A stretch of 64,000 nucleotides of DNA, from NCBI GenBank assembly GCA_958295765.1, contig CATQHB010000002.1:2282091-2346090 (forward strand), written 5' to 3'. The notes under the pieces were generated by a model, which saw only the letters and a program-made list of their open reading frames with translations, ran no database searches and had not been told where the DNA came from. The DNA comes from an uncultured Dehalococcoidia bacterium (GTDB lineage Bacteria; Chloroflexota; Dehalococcoidia; Lucifugimonadales; UBA3495). This document shows, one piece after another, positions 16,851 through 24,639 of the stretch. The position numbers and the translations under genes are program-made. The stretch's first letter is position 1. Each line of letters begins with the position of its first letter.

Positions 16851-18140
16851 CTAGTCTCCATCCTGGGTCAAGTCGGACTGGCGGGAACGCAGGAATTCCT
16901 GCATCAATTCGTCAAAGCTTTCCTCTTCAGCATCTACTGGGTCGTCCTTGGCCAACAGGGCCCGATTCACTTGGCGGCGTAGTTCCAGCGATTCCTTCTC
17001 TTCTTCCCGTGTCAGGCTTTCCTTTCTCCGAAGCTCCCGCAACCGGTTGGCCCGGTCAACAGTAGGCTGGTCGGTAGGCTCATCCACCCCCATCAGCGTC
17101 CGCAGGATTTCATCCGCCGTCCAGCCGATAACGTCTCGCTCGTTGGTCGATGCCGTCACCACCCCGTTGGCGTCCCGTTGCAACAGGTGAACCTGCCCGA
17201 CCTTCAGCCCGGCCACCGCAAAGGGGGAGTGAGTAGTAGCGAAAATCTGCAACCCGCGGAAACGCTTCAGCAAGGTCGGGATAACCCGCCGCTGCCAGGT
17301 GGGGTGCAGGTGGTTTTCTATCTCGTCGATTAGGAGGATGGCCGGCTGCTTTTCCCAACCCTCCTCGAAGTTATAGTGGTGAGCCATCTTGAGGGCCAGC
17401 CACCGTATCCAGAGCAGCGTCAATTGCGTTCCCGAACTGAGGTGGCTGAAGTGTAGGGGTTCCTGGTCGTCTCCAGGTTGACGTAACGGCCGTTCCCCAA
17501 GAGGAGTGTCGTCATGATTGGGCTTGTCGTTGGTAATCATACCCTCCCTGGCCCGATGGATTACAGTGTATTGTCGGGTCGGCGACCGGCTCAGCACTCC
17601 TCCGATGCCATGATCATAATCCGTTCCTTTTAAAATCACTTCACTACAAATTTCCTTGCCGCAATCTTCCGCCACATTTATCGCTTCATCCAGATTTATC
17701 AATTTTAGATTTATCCGCTCTTCATTGGGCCTATTTTGCGAAAGTTCCTCCTCCAACAACCCGAGTACGGATATTGTACTGGCGGTGCCGAAAGGGCCTT
17801 TCAGCACTTTACTCGCGGAAGCATCGGAACTTTCCTCATTAGATAGGCCGGGCAACTCTGCACGAACCGCGGGGATGTGAACCACTGCTGGCCCCCCACT
17901 CCCTGGCCCCAATGCTGGTTCAGTTTCGGTTCCAGGCCAATCAGGGCTTCTGCCTATCCATATATACCGTGTGCTATTACTTCCAGGTCCAACACTAAGA
18001 TAGTCTGCCAGTTGCATCAGGATAGTGCTCTTCCCGGAAGCATTAGGCCCGACGAGTACGTTGACTCGTTCGTTGAACTCGAGCTCAATTTGACTGGTAA
18101 TCGGCGGTATATTATCTAACTGTATTTCACAGAGGTGCAT
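16851..18140 (-). CDS. ptuA: Septu PtuA-like AAA/ABC-type ATPase
   Basis: This soluble 429-residue ATPase is of the SMC/OLD-like AAA_15/AAA_21 group. Walker A is GPNASGKST (31-39), the signature is HLSSGTQLTL (233-242), Walker B is ILLIDEIENHLHP (268-280) and the H-loop is ATTHSPF (301-307). The catalytic Glu follows the Walker B Asp, so ATPase activity is expected. A charged helical tail (about 360-395, RLRELRRKESLTREEEKESL) probably forms a coiled coil. Together with the downstream HNH genes this is the PtuA-PtuB arrangement of Septu, where PtuA oligomers hold PtuB nucleases until phage infection. No reverse transcriptase or msr/msd is nearby, so it is not a retron. The start has AAGGAG nine bases upstream. 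Confidence 0.85.
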   Translation of the reverse strand: MHLCEIQLDNIPPITSQIELEFNERVNVLVGPNASGKSTILMQLADYLSVGPGSNSTRYIWIGRSPDWPGTETEPALGPGSGGPAVVHIPAVRAELPGLSNEESSDASASKVLKGPFGTASTISVLGLLEEELSQNRPNEERINLKLINLDEAINVAEDCGKEICSEVILKGTDYDHGIGGVLSRSPTRQYTVIHRAREGMITNDKPNHDDTPLGERPLRQPGDDQEPLHFSHLSSGTQLTLLWIRWLALKMAHHYNFEEGWEKQPAILLIDEIENHLHPTWQRRVIPTLLKRFRGLQIFATTHSPFAVAGLKVGQVHLLQRDANGVVTASTNERDVIGWTADEILRTLMGVDEPTDQPTVDRANRLRELRRKESLTREEEKESLELRRQVNRALLAKDDPVDAEEESFDELMQEFLRSRQSDLTQDGD

Positions 18141-18152
18141 CTCAACAACTCC

Positions 18153-18239
18153 TTATTCAGCAACGCTAGGCCCGACCAATACGCTGACTCTTTCGCCGAG
18201 TTTCAGGACAATCGGCTCGGTGAACGGCAGGTACGCCAC
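18153..18239 (-). pseudogene. Broken N-terminus of a second PtuA-like ATPase
   Basis: From a GTG at 18239 the frame reads TEPIVLKLGERVSVLVGP and then SVAE and a stop. This aligns with TSQIELEFNERVNVLVGP of the intact ATPase just downstream, but ends exactly where the P-loop should continue (GPNASGKST). DNA similarity is also clear (GTCGGGCCTA in both). It is a 28-codon remnant. The stop overlaps the ribosome site of ptuA. The rest of 18240-18298 shows nothing recognisable. Confidence 0.6.
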
Positions 18240-18298
18240 CTAATCTTACCCTACAAAAGCGCCTATTAGCAACCCTTTACGCAAGCCCTTGGCTACCC

Positions 18299-20536
18299 CT
18301 ACCCTTCCTTCCCCCTAATCGCCCGCAGCACCCGCTCTGCCGTTATGGGTAGTTGGGTTATGGGGGCGCCGATGGCGTCATAGACGGCGTTGGCGATGGC
18401 CCCGGCTACCGGGGTGTTGCTGCTTTCGCCGATGCCCTTGCTGGCAAAGGGGGCCGGGCCGCCAGCCGGCTCCAGCAGCACCGTTACCAGTTCCGGGATG
18501 TCCTTGATGGTGGGTATCTTGTAGTCGCCCAGGCTCAGGGTGGAAACGCGGCCCTCCTCGGTTTCCATCTCCTCCATCAGGGCATAGCCCAGGCCCTGGA
18601 TTACCCCGCCTTCAATCTGGCCCTGGTGGGTCAGCGGGTTCAGCACCGTGCCTACGTCGTGGGCCGTTACCAGCTTGTTGACCGTTACCTCGCCGGTCTC
18701 CGGGTCCACCTCTACCTCGGCTACCTGGGCGCAGTAAGAGGTGTATTCCGACGGCGGGGCGGTATAGGTCTTTTGCCCGCTCAGCGGTTCGCCCAGAGTG
18801 GCAACCGCCTGGGCCGCTACGTCTTTCAATTGCATAGCCCGGCCATCGCCGGCCTGGAACTGCCCGGCCTGGAGGGTAACCGAGTCGGCGGCGCCGCCCA
18901 GATATTCGGCGGCCAGGACGGTCAGTTGTTCCCGCAAATCCTCGGCGGCGCCCAACGCCGACTGGCCGGAGGTGTAGGTAACCCGGCTCCCGCCGGGGCC
19001 GGACTCGAAAGCTACGGCGTCGGTGTCCTGAATGACTACGCCCACGTCCTCCACCGGCAGGGTCAGGGTTTCGGCCACCACCTGGCGCAGGACGGTATGG
19101 GCGCCGGTGCCGGTGTCCCACAGGGACATCAGCAGCGTAGCCTTGCCGTCGGCGTCAATTTGCACTTCCGCCGCGGACTGGCCGGAACCGGGGGGCTGGT
19201 CGGAGATGGAAATGCCCCGCCCGGTGTAGGGCTTGGCCTTGGGCTGATACCATCCGGCGGTTTCGGCGGCCTGGCGCAGGGCGTCCCCGGCCCGGATGTT
19301 CAGCCACTCCTCGCCCACCGGGTTGGCGTCCCCGTCTTGCAGCACGTTCAACATTCGGAACTCGTAGGGGTCCAGGCCCATTGCCCGGGCAATCAGGTCC
19401 ATGTGAGACTCGACGGCAAAGGTTACCTGGGGCTTGGCCGGGGCGCGCATATGGCCGCAGGGGATGTTGTTGGTATAGACCATATAGCTGTCGATGTGGA
19501 CGTGGGGGATGCGGTAGGGGCCGCCGCTGTGGTCGGCGCCCCGCAGATGCACCCGGGGCTTGAACGCGCCGTAGGCCCCGCTGTTAAAGACGGTGCGGGC
19601 CTGCCGCGCCCAGATGCGCCCGTCCGCTTTCATCCCGGTCTTGAGGGTGATGAGGCCCGGGTGGCGCGGGTTGCCGGCCATCAACTCCTGGATGTAGTCC
19701 ATCACCATCTTTACCGGACGCCCGGCGGCTTGGGCCAGGTAGTAGCACAGCGGCACGTCCATAAAGGAGCCTTTGCCCCCGAAGTCGCCGCCGATGCTGC
19801 ACGGGTTAATCCTGATTTGCTCCTGGGGCAGTTCCCAGACGGCGGCCAACTGTTCCCGCAGCATAAAGGGGCCTTTGTTGTTGGCCCAGACCTGCACCCG
19901 ACCGTCGCTGTCAATATCCACTACGCAGGCGTGGGGTTCCAGGTAAGCCTGGTGCATCAGTTGGGTGGTGAAGGTATGCTCAAACACCAGGTCCGACTCG
20001 GCGAACCCCTGCTCAATCTCCCCCTTGTCCCAAACGTTGTGGGCAAAGACGTTGTTGACCGGCGACATTGGCCGGGGCAGGCCGGGGTAGGAGGCCAGGT
20101 TTTCGTGGAGGGTCGGGGCCGCGTCGGTCATCGCCTCCAGCGGGTCAAAGACCGCCGGCAGTTCCTCATACTCTACGTCAATGAGCAGCAGGGCCTCCTC
20201 GGCCACGTCCGGGTCAGTGGCAGCTACCGCGGCCACCTTTTCCCCGACGAACAGAACTTTGTCCCGGGCCAGCACCGGGCAGTCCCGGAGCAGCCGGCCC
20301 ACCCGCCGGTCGGGTATGTCCTGCCCGGTGATGACGGCGTGAACCCCCGGCAGTTGCGCGGCGCGGGAGGTGTCAATGCTCACAATCCGGGCATGGGGAA
20401 AGGGGCTGCGCAACACCTGGCCCCACAGCATCCCCGGCAGCGTGATGTCGGAGGTATAGATGGCCTGGCCGGATACCTTGTCGGCGCCCTCGCCCCGCAC
20501 CACCGGCTGACCTACTACGGAATAAGCAGCAACCAT
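18299..20536 (-). CDS. Xanthine dehydrogenase / aldehyde oxidase family molybdopterin-binding subunit
   Basis: This is the large catalytic subunit of a molybdenum hydroxylase that oxidises aldehydes, purines, CO or similar substrates. It has 745 residues. It starts with the typical VGQPVVRGEGADKVSGQAIYTSDI and carries the GGDFGGKGSF molybdopterin motif near residue 250. It ends with SKGIGESSNTP, which places the catalytic glutamate at about 704. There is no twin-arginine signal, so it is cytoplasmic or exported with a partner. The [2Fe-2S] and FAD subunits that normally accompany it are not next to it. They may be elsewhere. It has no CoxL-specific AYRCSFR loop that I can see, so it is not a form I CO dehydrogenase. 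Confidence 0.92.
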   Translation of the reverse strand: MVAAYSVVGQPVVRGEGADKVSGQAIYTSDITLPGMLWGQVLRSPFPHARIVSIDTSRAAQLPGVHAVITGQDIPDRRVGRLLRDCPVLARDKVLFVGEKVAAVAATDPDVAEEALLLIDVEYEELPAVFDPLEAMTDAAPTLHENLASYPGLPRPMSPVNNVFAHNVWDKGEIEQGFAESDLVFEHTFTTQLMHQAYLEPHACVVDIDSDGRVQVWANNKGPFMLREQLAAVWELPQEQIRINPCSIGGDFGGKGSFMDVPLCYYLAQAAGRPVKMVMDYIQELMAGNPRHPGLITLKTGMKADGRIWARQARTVFNSGAYGAFKPRVHLRGADHSGGPYRIPHVHIDSYMVYTNNIPCGHMRAPAKPQVTFAVESHMDLIARAMGLDPYEFRMLNVLQDGDANPVGEEWLNIRAGDALRQAAETAGWYQPKAKPYTGRGISISDQPPGSGQSAAEVQIDADGKATLLMSLWDTGTGAHTVLRQVVAETLTLPVEDVGVVIQDTDAVAFESGPGGSRVTYTSGQSALGAAEDLREQLTVLAAEYLGGAADSVTLQAGQFQAGDGRAMQLKDVAAQAVATLGEPLSGQKTYTAPPSEYTSYCAQVAEVEVDPETGEVTVNKLVTAHDVGTVLNPLTHQGQIEGGVIQGLGYALMEEMETEEGRVSTLSLGDYKIPTIKDIPELVTVLLEPAGGPAPFASKGIGESSNTPVAGAIANAVYDAIGAPITQLPITAERVLRAIRGKEG

Positions 20537-20595
20537 AACTGACTCCTCAACTGAATCCTGGCGTTAAATATCTGGGTCAGGGGTAAAAGCGGTTT

Positions 20596-20838
20596 GGTAT
20601 TCTCAACACGAGTTGGTGTTCTGGCCGGGATACTCCGGTGGCCGGTAGGGGCGGGTTTATAACCCGCCCCGGTTCCGGCGCAAGGATAGGTCGGATACGA
20701 TGTCTCCGTTACCTAAATGATTCCGCCGTTGCGGGCCGGGCGGGTTATAAACCCGCCCCTACAATGCACTAGCACCGGGCCGGTAGGGTTACAAACCCGC
20801 CCCTACGCCAAGCAAATACCAACAAGCGTTGCGAATAC
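20596..20838. repeat. Composite palindromic element (families D and C nested)
   Basis: The outer ends are GGTATTCTCAACACGAGTTGG (20596) and CCAACAAGCGTTGCGAATACC-like sequence at 20817-20838. Inside are a GTAGGGGCGGGTTTATAACC block at about 20646 and two inverted copies near 20737-20765 and 20781-20806. It fills the gap between the molybdenum enzyme and the LLM gene. Confidence 0.75.
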
Positions 20839-21681
20839 CTAGAGCGCCGCCCCGGCGATGCGTTCCAGTTCGTCCAGAGCGCCGGCGTCCCTGGTGTTGG
20901 GCAGCATTACGATGGCCCGGTTGGCGCCGGCCTCGGCAAACTGGGCCAGCAAGTCCCGGTCGGAGGGGACGGCAAAGGCGGTTATCTGGATGGAGGCCGG
21001 GTCGCGGCCGGCGGCGTCGGCCAGTTCGTCCAGGGCGGCCCGGCCGGCCTTGACCTGCTCCACCGAAGGCCCGGCCGGGAGCCAGCCGTCGGCCCAGCCC
21101 ACTACCCGGCGGAATACGTTCCGCGCCGCGCCGCCCAGGAATACCGGCGGATGGGGCTTTTGCACCGGCTTGGGGTAGCACTTGACCGGGGGAAAGTCGA
21201 AATAGCTGCCGTGAAACTCTGCCTCCTCTTTAGTCCAGAGTTCCTTCATCACCAGGACGGACTCCCGGGTCTGGCTCCAGCGGTGGTCAAAGTCGCCGCC
21301 CATAATTTCCGTCTCCTCCCGCAGCCAGCCGGCGCCCACGCCGAGGATAAAACGGCCCCCGGAGAACAGGTCAAGCGAGGAGATTTGCTTTGCCAGCAGC
21401 AGGGGGTTGCGCTCCGGTATCAGGGTTATGCTGGTGCCCAGCTTGATGGTCTGCGTAACCGCCGAGGCCCGGGCCAGGGCCATATAGGGGTCAACCATAT
21501 CGGTCATATATTCGGGAATGGAACCGTCGGCGGTGCCGTGATAGCGGCTGTTGGTATGCACCGGCATAATCGGGTGTTCCGGTAGCCACATAGACTCAAA
21601 GCCCACCGCCTCAGCTTTCCGGGCCAACTCGGCCACGTCAATGGCCTGACTGGACAGGGCCATAAAAATTCCAACTTCCAT
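20839..21681 (-). CDS. LLM class (luciferase-like) F420/flavin-dependent oxidoreductase
   Basis: This bacterial-luciferase-like TIM-barrel enzyme has 280 residues and most resembles the F420-dependent TIGR03619 (Rv2161c) group. Typical features are the start EVGIFMALSSQAIDVAELARKAEAVGFESMWLPEHP, the strand LGTSITLIPERNPLLLAKQISSLDLFSGGR followed by GVGAGWLREE, and PPVFLGGAARNVFRRVVGWADGW. The substrate cannot be predicted. GGGAGAG precedes the ATG. A paralogue lies at 25656-26609, and expansion of this family is typical of SAR202-like Chloroflexota. The stop codon touches the end of a composite repeat. Confidence 0.9.
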   Translation of the reverse strand: MEVGIFMALSSQAIDVAELARKAEAVGFESMWLPEHPIMPVHTNSRYHGTADGSIPEYMTDMVDPYMALARASAVTQTIKLGTSITLIPERNPLLLAKQISSLDLFSGGRFILGVGAGWLREETEIMGGDFDHRWSQTRESVLVMKELWTKEEAEFHGSYFDFPPVKCYPKPVQKPHPPVFLGGAARNVFRRVVGWADGWLPAGPSVEQVKAGRAALDELADAAGRDPASIQITAFAVPSDRDLLAQFAEAGANRAIVMLPNTRDAGALDELERIAGAAL

Positions 21682-21759
21682 AATTCTCTCCCGCAGATTC
21701 AGGGTTTTTGGTTCTAGCTACCGGCGTATCCAGAACAATCGCGTCTTAACTCAAACAAC

Positions 21760-21855
21760 CGTCGTTCCGGCGAAAGCCGGAATCCAGGAAATCCTCGGGG
21801 AAAAGAACGAGCCAGCTACCGAACATTCTGGATTCCGGCTTTCGCCGGAACGACG
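21760..21855. repeat. Palindromic repeat family A, full copy
   Basis: Both arms (CGTCGTTCCGGCGAAAGCCG and complement) are present, about 96 bases in all, upstream of the LLM gene. The remaining stretch up to 22160 holds a family B unit and a duplicated GGCCGGGCAACCTGCCGGGG block (about 21969 and 22099), and no other gene is visible. Confidence 0.8.
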
Positions 21856-22016
21856 AGTTTATGACTGGAATGACCGGTTTATGCTTGCGATTACCCCGCC
21901 GGCGTATCCTCAAGTGTGTATTTTTAGGTAGGATGATGATAGCATAGCGAATTAACTACAGTCGATAGGCCGGGCAACCTGCCGGGGCGGTTGCAAAGTA
22001 GCGGCGATGATAAAAC

Positions 22017-22079
22017 CCGCTCATGGTGAGCTTGTCGAACCATCGGCACAACATCCTTCGACAAGCTCAGGATGAGCGG
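22017..22079. repeat. Palindromic repeat family B
   Basis: CCCGCTCATGGTGAGCTTGTC and its complement TCGACAAGCTCAGGATGAGCGGG frame about 15 unpaired bases. Confidence 0.75.
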
Positions 22080-22160
22080 GTTGGGGACTTTGTACCAGGC
22101 CGGGCAACCTGCCGGGGCGGGTAAGACTGCCCGCCAAGAGTAAGAGTATATGAAGGGTAT

Positions 22161-22301
22161 ATGATAGGATTTCTGCTTTCACCATTTCGTACCGTGGGAA
22201 GGGGCTGTTTGTTTGGATTCGGCTGCCTGCTGGGAGTGATTGTGCTGGCGGTTCTGGTGTTAATCAGCATCGGCGTAGTCAACATATCCTGGCCTTCCTA
22301 G
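22161..22301 (+). CDS. Small single-pass membrane protein, unknown
   Basis: This 46-residue frame has a strong hydrophobic helix: after MIGFLLSPFRTVGRGC comes LFGFGCLLGVIVLAVLVLIS, then a short polar end. An AAGGG precedes the ATG but only three bases away, so translation is uncertain. The amphipathic, arginine-bearing start and single helix would fit a small membrane peptide. Nothing links it to the neighbours, and function is unknown. Upstream, 21860-22160 carries only repeats. Confidence 0.45.
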   Translation: MIGFLLSPFRTVGRGCLFGFGCLLGVIVLAVLVLISIGVVNISWPS

Positions 22302-22340
22302 CCTGGCCCCCGGCGCGGCGTCTCCGGGTGAAAATATCCC

Positions 22341-23009
22341 TTATAGGCCACCGCCCATCAACCCGGCTATCTCCTCCAGGGCCGGCGTTATGTCCTGAGC
22401 TGAGTCCACGCTGACGTGGGGGCGTTGCAGCGGCTCCCGGCCGGGGCGCAGGCGGCAGTAAATCCGCCAGTCGGCATCAGACCAGTCAGTAGCAACGCTG
22501 GCGCAAGTATCGGGGCCGGGACCGGCCGCCGGCGGCTCCCCCCGCTGCGCCGCGCGCCGTTCCAGGCGTTGGCGGATCAATGGCTCCGGGGCGTCAAACC
22601 CTACCAGCAGCAGCGGCGCCCCGGTGCGGTCGGCGATGGCATACAGGGGTTGGCGCGCCCGCTCGGTCAGGTTGGTGGCGTCAAAGATGACCCGATAACC
22701 CTCGGTCAGCAGTTGCTCCAGCAGGCAATGGGCGGCGGCGAAAACCCGGGCGTGTTCTCCCCGGGTATAGCGGGGCTGGGGTATCAGAACCTTGCGGAGG
22801 CGGTCGCTGCCCAAGACCATAGCAGGGACGCGATGCGCTAAGGCAGCGGCAAAGTGAGACTTGCCGGTTCCCGGCAGGCCGCAGAGTACCACCAACGACG
22901 GGGAATCGCTGGCCGCTATCGGGACACCGGCCAACTCAACCTGCAAGGCTTGACGCAGAGTCGCCGCGTCCGGGGCGCCGGGCCGGTTAGGTTCGGTTAC
23001 TTCAGACAA
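22341..23009 (-). CDS. P-loop kinase-like ATPase (AAA_33 / zeta-toxin fold)
   Basis: This 222-residue soluble protein has a Walker A in VVLCGLPGTGKSHFAAALA (Gly44-Ser51). Next is a GSDRLRK segment where zeta-toxin/AAA_33 kinases bind substrate, then VIFDATNLTERARQPLYAIA, the typical Walker-B-like D-A-T-N motif. RQRLERRAAQRG acts as an arginine-rich lid. Related proteins phosphorylate small molecules or nucleotides (polynucleotide-kinase or gluconate-kinase-like folds), and the substrate here is unknown. No antitoxin is adjacent, so I do not call it a toxin. A family C palindrome lies about 100 bases upstream. Confidence 0.8.
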   Translation of the reverse strand: MSEVTEPNRPGAPDAATLRQALQVELAGVPIAASDSPSLVVLCGLPGTGKSHFAAALAHRVPAMVLGSDRLRKVLIPQPRYTRGEHARVFAAAHCLLEQLLTEGYRVIFDATNLTERARQPLYAIADRTGAPLLLVGFDAPEPLIRQRLERRAAQRGEPPAAGPGPDTCASVATDWSDADWRIYCRLRPGREPLQRPHVSVDSAQDITPALEEIAGLMGGGL

Positions 23010-23106
23010 AGTGCATCCATAGCGGTTGATATGGGGTTGGTGCCAGTCATTCTAACCATGGGGCAAATTGGCGGTCAAGGAAAGGACAAAGTGTTGTCGC
23101 CCCACG

Positions 23107-23134
23107 GTAGGGGCGGTTCGCGAACCGCCCCTAC
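23107..23134. repeat. Perfect 28-base palindrome (family C variant)
   Basis: GTAGGGGCGGTTCG directly joined to its reverse complement, with TCGCGA at the centre. Identical copies lie at 25520-25547 and, with two changes per arm, at 61027-61054. A family B unit follows at about 23193-23236. Confidence 0.8.
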
Positions 23135-23317
23135 GTTCTTGCCGATGACCCGGCAATGGTATATAACCGCTCATGGTGAGCCACCCATACAGCCGCTCAT
23201 GGTGAGCCTGTCGAACCACAAGCTCATGATGAGCGGGGAAAGGTCAACTTACCCGCATTGACACCCCACCGGCCCCAACCCTGGAATTGCCGGCACGCCC
23301 GGCCTTGGAGGATGCTG

Positions 23318-23974
23318 ATGTCCGTCAGATACGGCATATCCCTGATTCCCGAACCCCGTTTCACCGCCCGCGTGTACCGGTCGCGGCAGTTGATTTGCGG
23401 CCAGTATGCAAGCTGGGCGGCGGAAATGCACCTGGTTCACCTGCCCCTGCTGAGTTACTTTCAATGCCCGGAAACCCAGGTTGAGTCCCTGGACTCCGCC
23501 CTGGCAACGGTGGCTGCGGACTGGCTGGCCCAGGGCGGCATCCCCCTGGCCCACGGCGGAGTTGACTACGAATACGATACTGCCGGCGCTGCCGGCGACA
23601 TCTTTCTGGACTTTGCGGCCGGTCAGAGCAGGGAGGATGCTATTCGTCCCTTGATGGAGGCCGTTGTCAATAAACTGGTAGAGAGTGGGTCAGTCCCTGC
23701 TCTGGAAATGTCCCCGGCATTGGATTTTGGAAACTATCCTTACCGCATCGCCCTGATGCAGCACGCCAACCTGCCGCCGGCCGTCTTTGCCAGCGCGGTG
23801 GCCTTTGCCCAAGCGGTAGTCAATGACCTGGAGGTGCCGGCCGCCACTACCGCCTGGCAGTTGGCCCTCATCCGCTTTGAGTCCGACGCCGCCGGAGAGG
23901 ACTGGAGCGGGGGCCGCTGGGCCGCCGACCTGCGCTGGCAACTGGTCAACAACCATCCTTTAATTACGAATTAG
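23318..23974 (+). CDS. Hypothetical protein, possibly 2H-phosphoesterase-like
   Basis: This 218-residue soluble protein is of uncertain family. The start SVRYGISLIPEPRFTARVYRSRQ resembles LigT/2H phosphoesterases. MHLVHLPLLSYF and YPYRIALMQHA sit where the two H-x-T motifs of that superfamily would be, but neither keeps a clean His-x-Thr/Ser. I therefore regard the assignment as weak. ATG at 23318 has TTGGAGG seven bases upstream and is preferred to a longer frame from 23258 that begins inside repeat-rich sequence. The 3' end is followed at once by AT-rich repeats and the four-helix-bundle gene. Confidence 0.55.
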   Translation: MSVRYGISLIPEPRFTARVYRSRQLICGQYASWAAEMHLVHLPLLSYFQCPETQVESLDSALATVAADWLAQGGIPLAHGGVDYEYDTAGAAGDIFLDFAAGQSREDAIRPLMEAVVNKLVESGSVPALEMSPALDFGNYPYRIALMQHANLPPAVFASAVAFAQAVVNDLEVPAATTAWQLALIRFESDAAGEDWSGGRWAADLRWQLVNNHPLITN

Positions 23975-24011
23975 GAATTAGGAATTAAGAATTGGGGATT
24001 ATGAGGTTGGG

Positions 24012-24380
24012 GTGATTGGGGTGAAAGTTGATAATTTGGTGCAGGTTAAGAGTTATGCTTTTGCCGTTAGGGTGGTGCGGCTTTATCAGCACTTGTCGGC
24101 CAGTAAGAAGGAGTATGTTCTTTCGCGGCAACTGCTGCGCTCCGGGACCAGTATCGGGGCTAATGTTGAGGAGGGGATTGGGGGGCAGTCCCGGGCCGAT
24201 TTTGTCAGCAAGCTGGCGATAGCGTATAAAGAGGCCCGAGAAACGGCCTATTGGCTGCGCTTGCTGAGAGACACGGATTATCTGTCAGAAACGGAGTTTG
24301 AGAGCATCTACACCGACGCCGAGGAACTTTGCCGCCTCTTAGGGGCAATCCAAAAAACGGCCAGGAGACAACGGAATTAA
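24012..24380 (+). CDS. Four-helix-bundle protein (S23/IVS, Avd-like family)
   Basis: This 122-residue helical protein belongs to the family annotated as four helix bundle protein or S23 ribosomal protein (TIGR02436), first seen in intervening sequences of 23S rRNA genes and related to Avd of diversity-generating retroelements. Its core LLRSGTSIGANVEEGIGGQS and FVSKLAIAYKEARETAYWLRLL are the family hallmarks. The start is GTG at 24012, or nine bases later at 24021. It is flanked on both sides by repeats of the type AATTAGGAATTAGGAATTAA, and part of it is duplicated downstream (24436-24572). The cellular role of solitary members is unknown. No reverse transcriptase is nearby. Confidence 0.88.
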   Translation: MIGVKVDNLVQVKSYAFAVRVVRLYQHLSASKKEYVLSRQLLRSGTSIGANVEEGIGGQSRADFVSKLAIAYKEARETAYWLRLLRDTDYLSETEFESIYTDAEELCRLLGAIQKTARRQRN

Positions 24381-24435
24381 GAATTAAGAATTAGGAATTA
24401 GGAATTAAAAATTGTCAATTCCTAATTCCTAATTA
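24381..24435. repeat. AT-rich repeat and hairpin after the four-helix-bundle gene
   Basis: Direct repeats of GAATTAGGAATTAAG-type sequence run into GGAATTAAAAATTGTCAATTCC, forming a hairpin with the following CCTAATTCCTAATTA. The same kind of block lies at 23968-23997 before the gene and at 24574-24624 after the broken copy. Base composition is far more AT-rich than anything around it. Confidence 0.75.
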
Positions 24436-24572
24436 TCGGTGGGCAGTCCCGGGCCGATTTTGTCAGCAAGCTGGCGATAGCTTATAAAGAGGCCCGGGAA
24501 ACGGCCTACTGGCTGCGCCTGTTGAGAGACACCGATTACCTATCGGAAACGGAGTTTGAGAGCATCTACACC
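24436..24572 (+). pseudogene. Truncated duplicate of the four-helix-bundle gene
   Basis: About 135 bases beginning GGTGGGCAGTCCCGGGCCGA are nearly identical to 24178-24312 of the intact gene (GGQSRADFVSKLAIAYKEARETAYWLRLLRDTDYLSETEFES). Both ends are missing. Differences are mainly silent third-base changes (CTATTGG to CTACTGG, GATTATC to GATTACC), so the copy may come from another family member and not from a very recent local event. It ends in the same AT-rich hairpin. Confidence 0.8.
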
Positions 24573-24639
24573 CCGGAATTAGGAATTAAAAAATGACAAT
24601 TCCTAATTCTTAATTCCTAATTATAAACCGGAGGTAACT

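Noticed and set aside
14616-18140. Retron (Ec78-type) with PtuAB effector
   Set aside because: No reverse transcriptase gene and no msr/msd-like region next to the module. The spacer hairpins are too short for msd.
18353-20542. Open frame of 729 codons on the plus strand opposite the molybdenum hydroxylase gene
   Set aside because: It has low-complexity Gly/Gln/Val/His-rich translation, no motif and no ribosome site. It is the usual GC-rich antisense shadow of a strongly coded gene.
22341-23009. Zeta-type toxin of a toxin-antitoxin pair
   Set aside because: The fold matches P-loop kinases in general and no small antitoxin gene is adjacent.
24012-24380. Diversity-generating retroelement around the Avd-like four-helix-bundle gene
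   Set aside because: There is no reverse transcriptase, no template/variable repeat pair with A-specific differences, and the duplicated segment differs mostly at silent sites.
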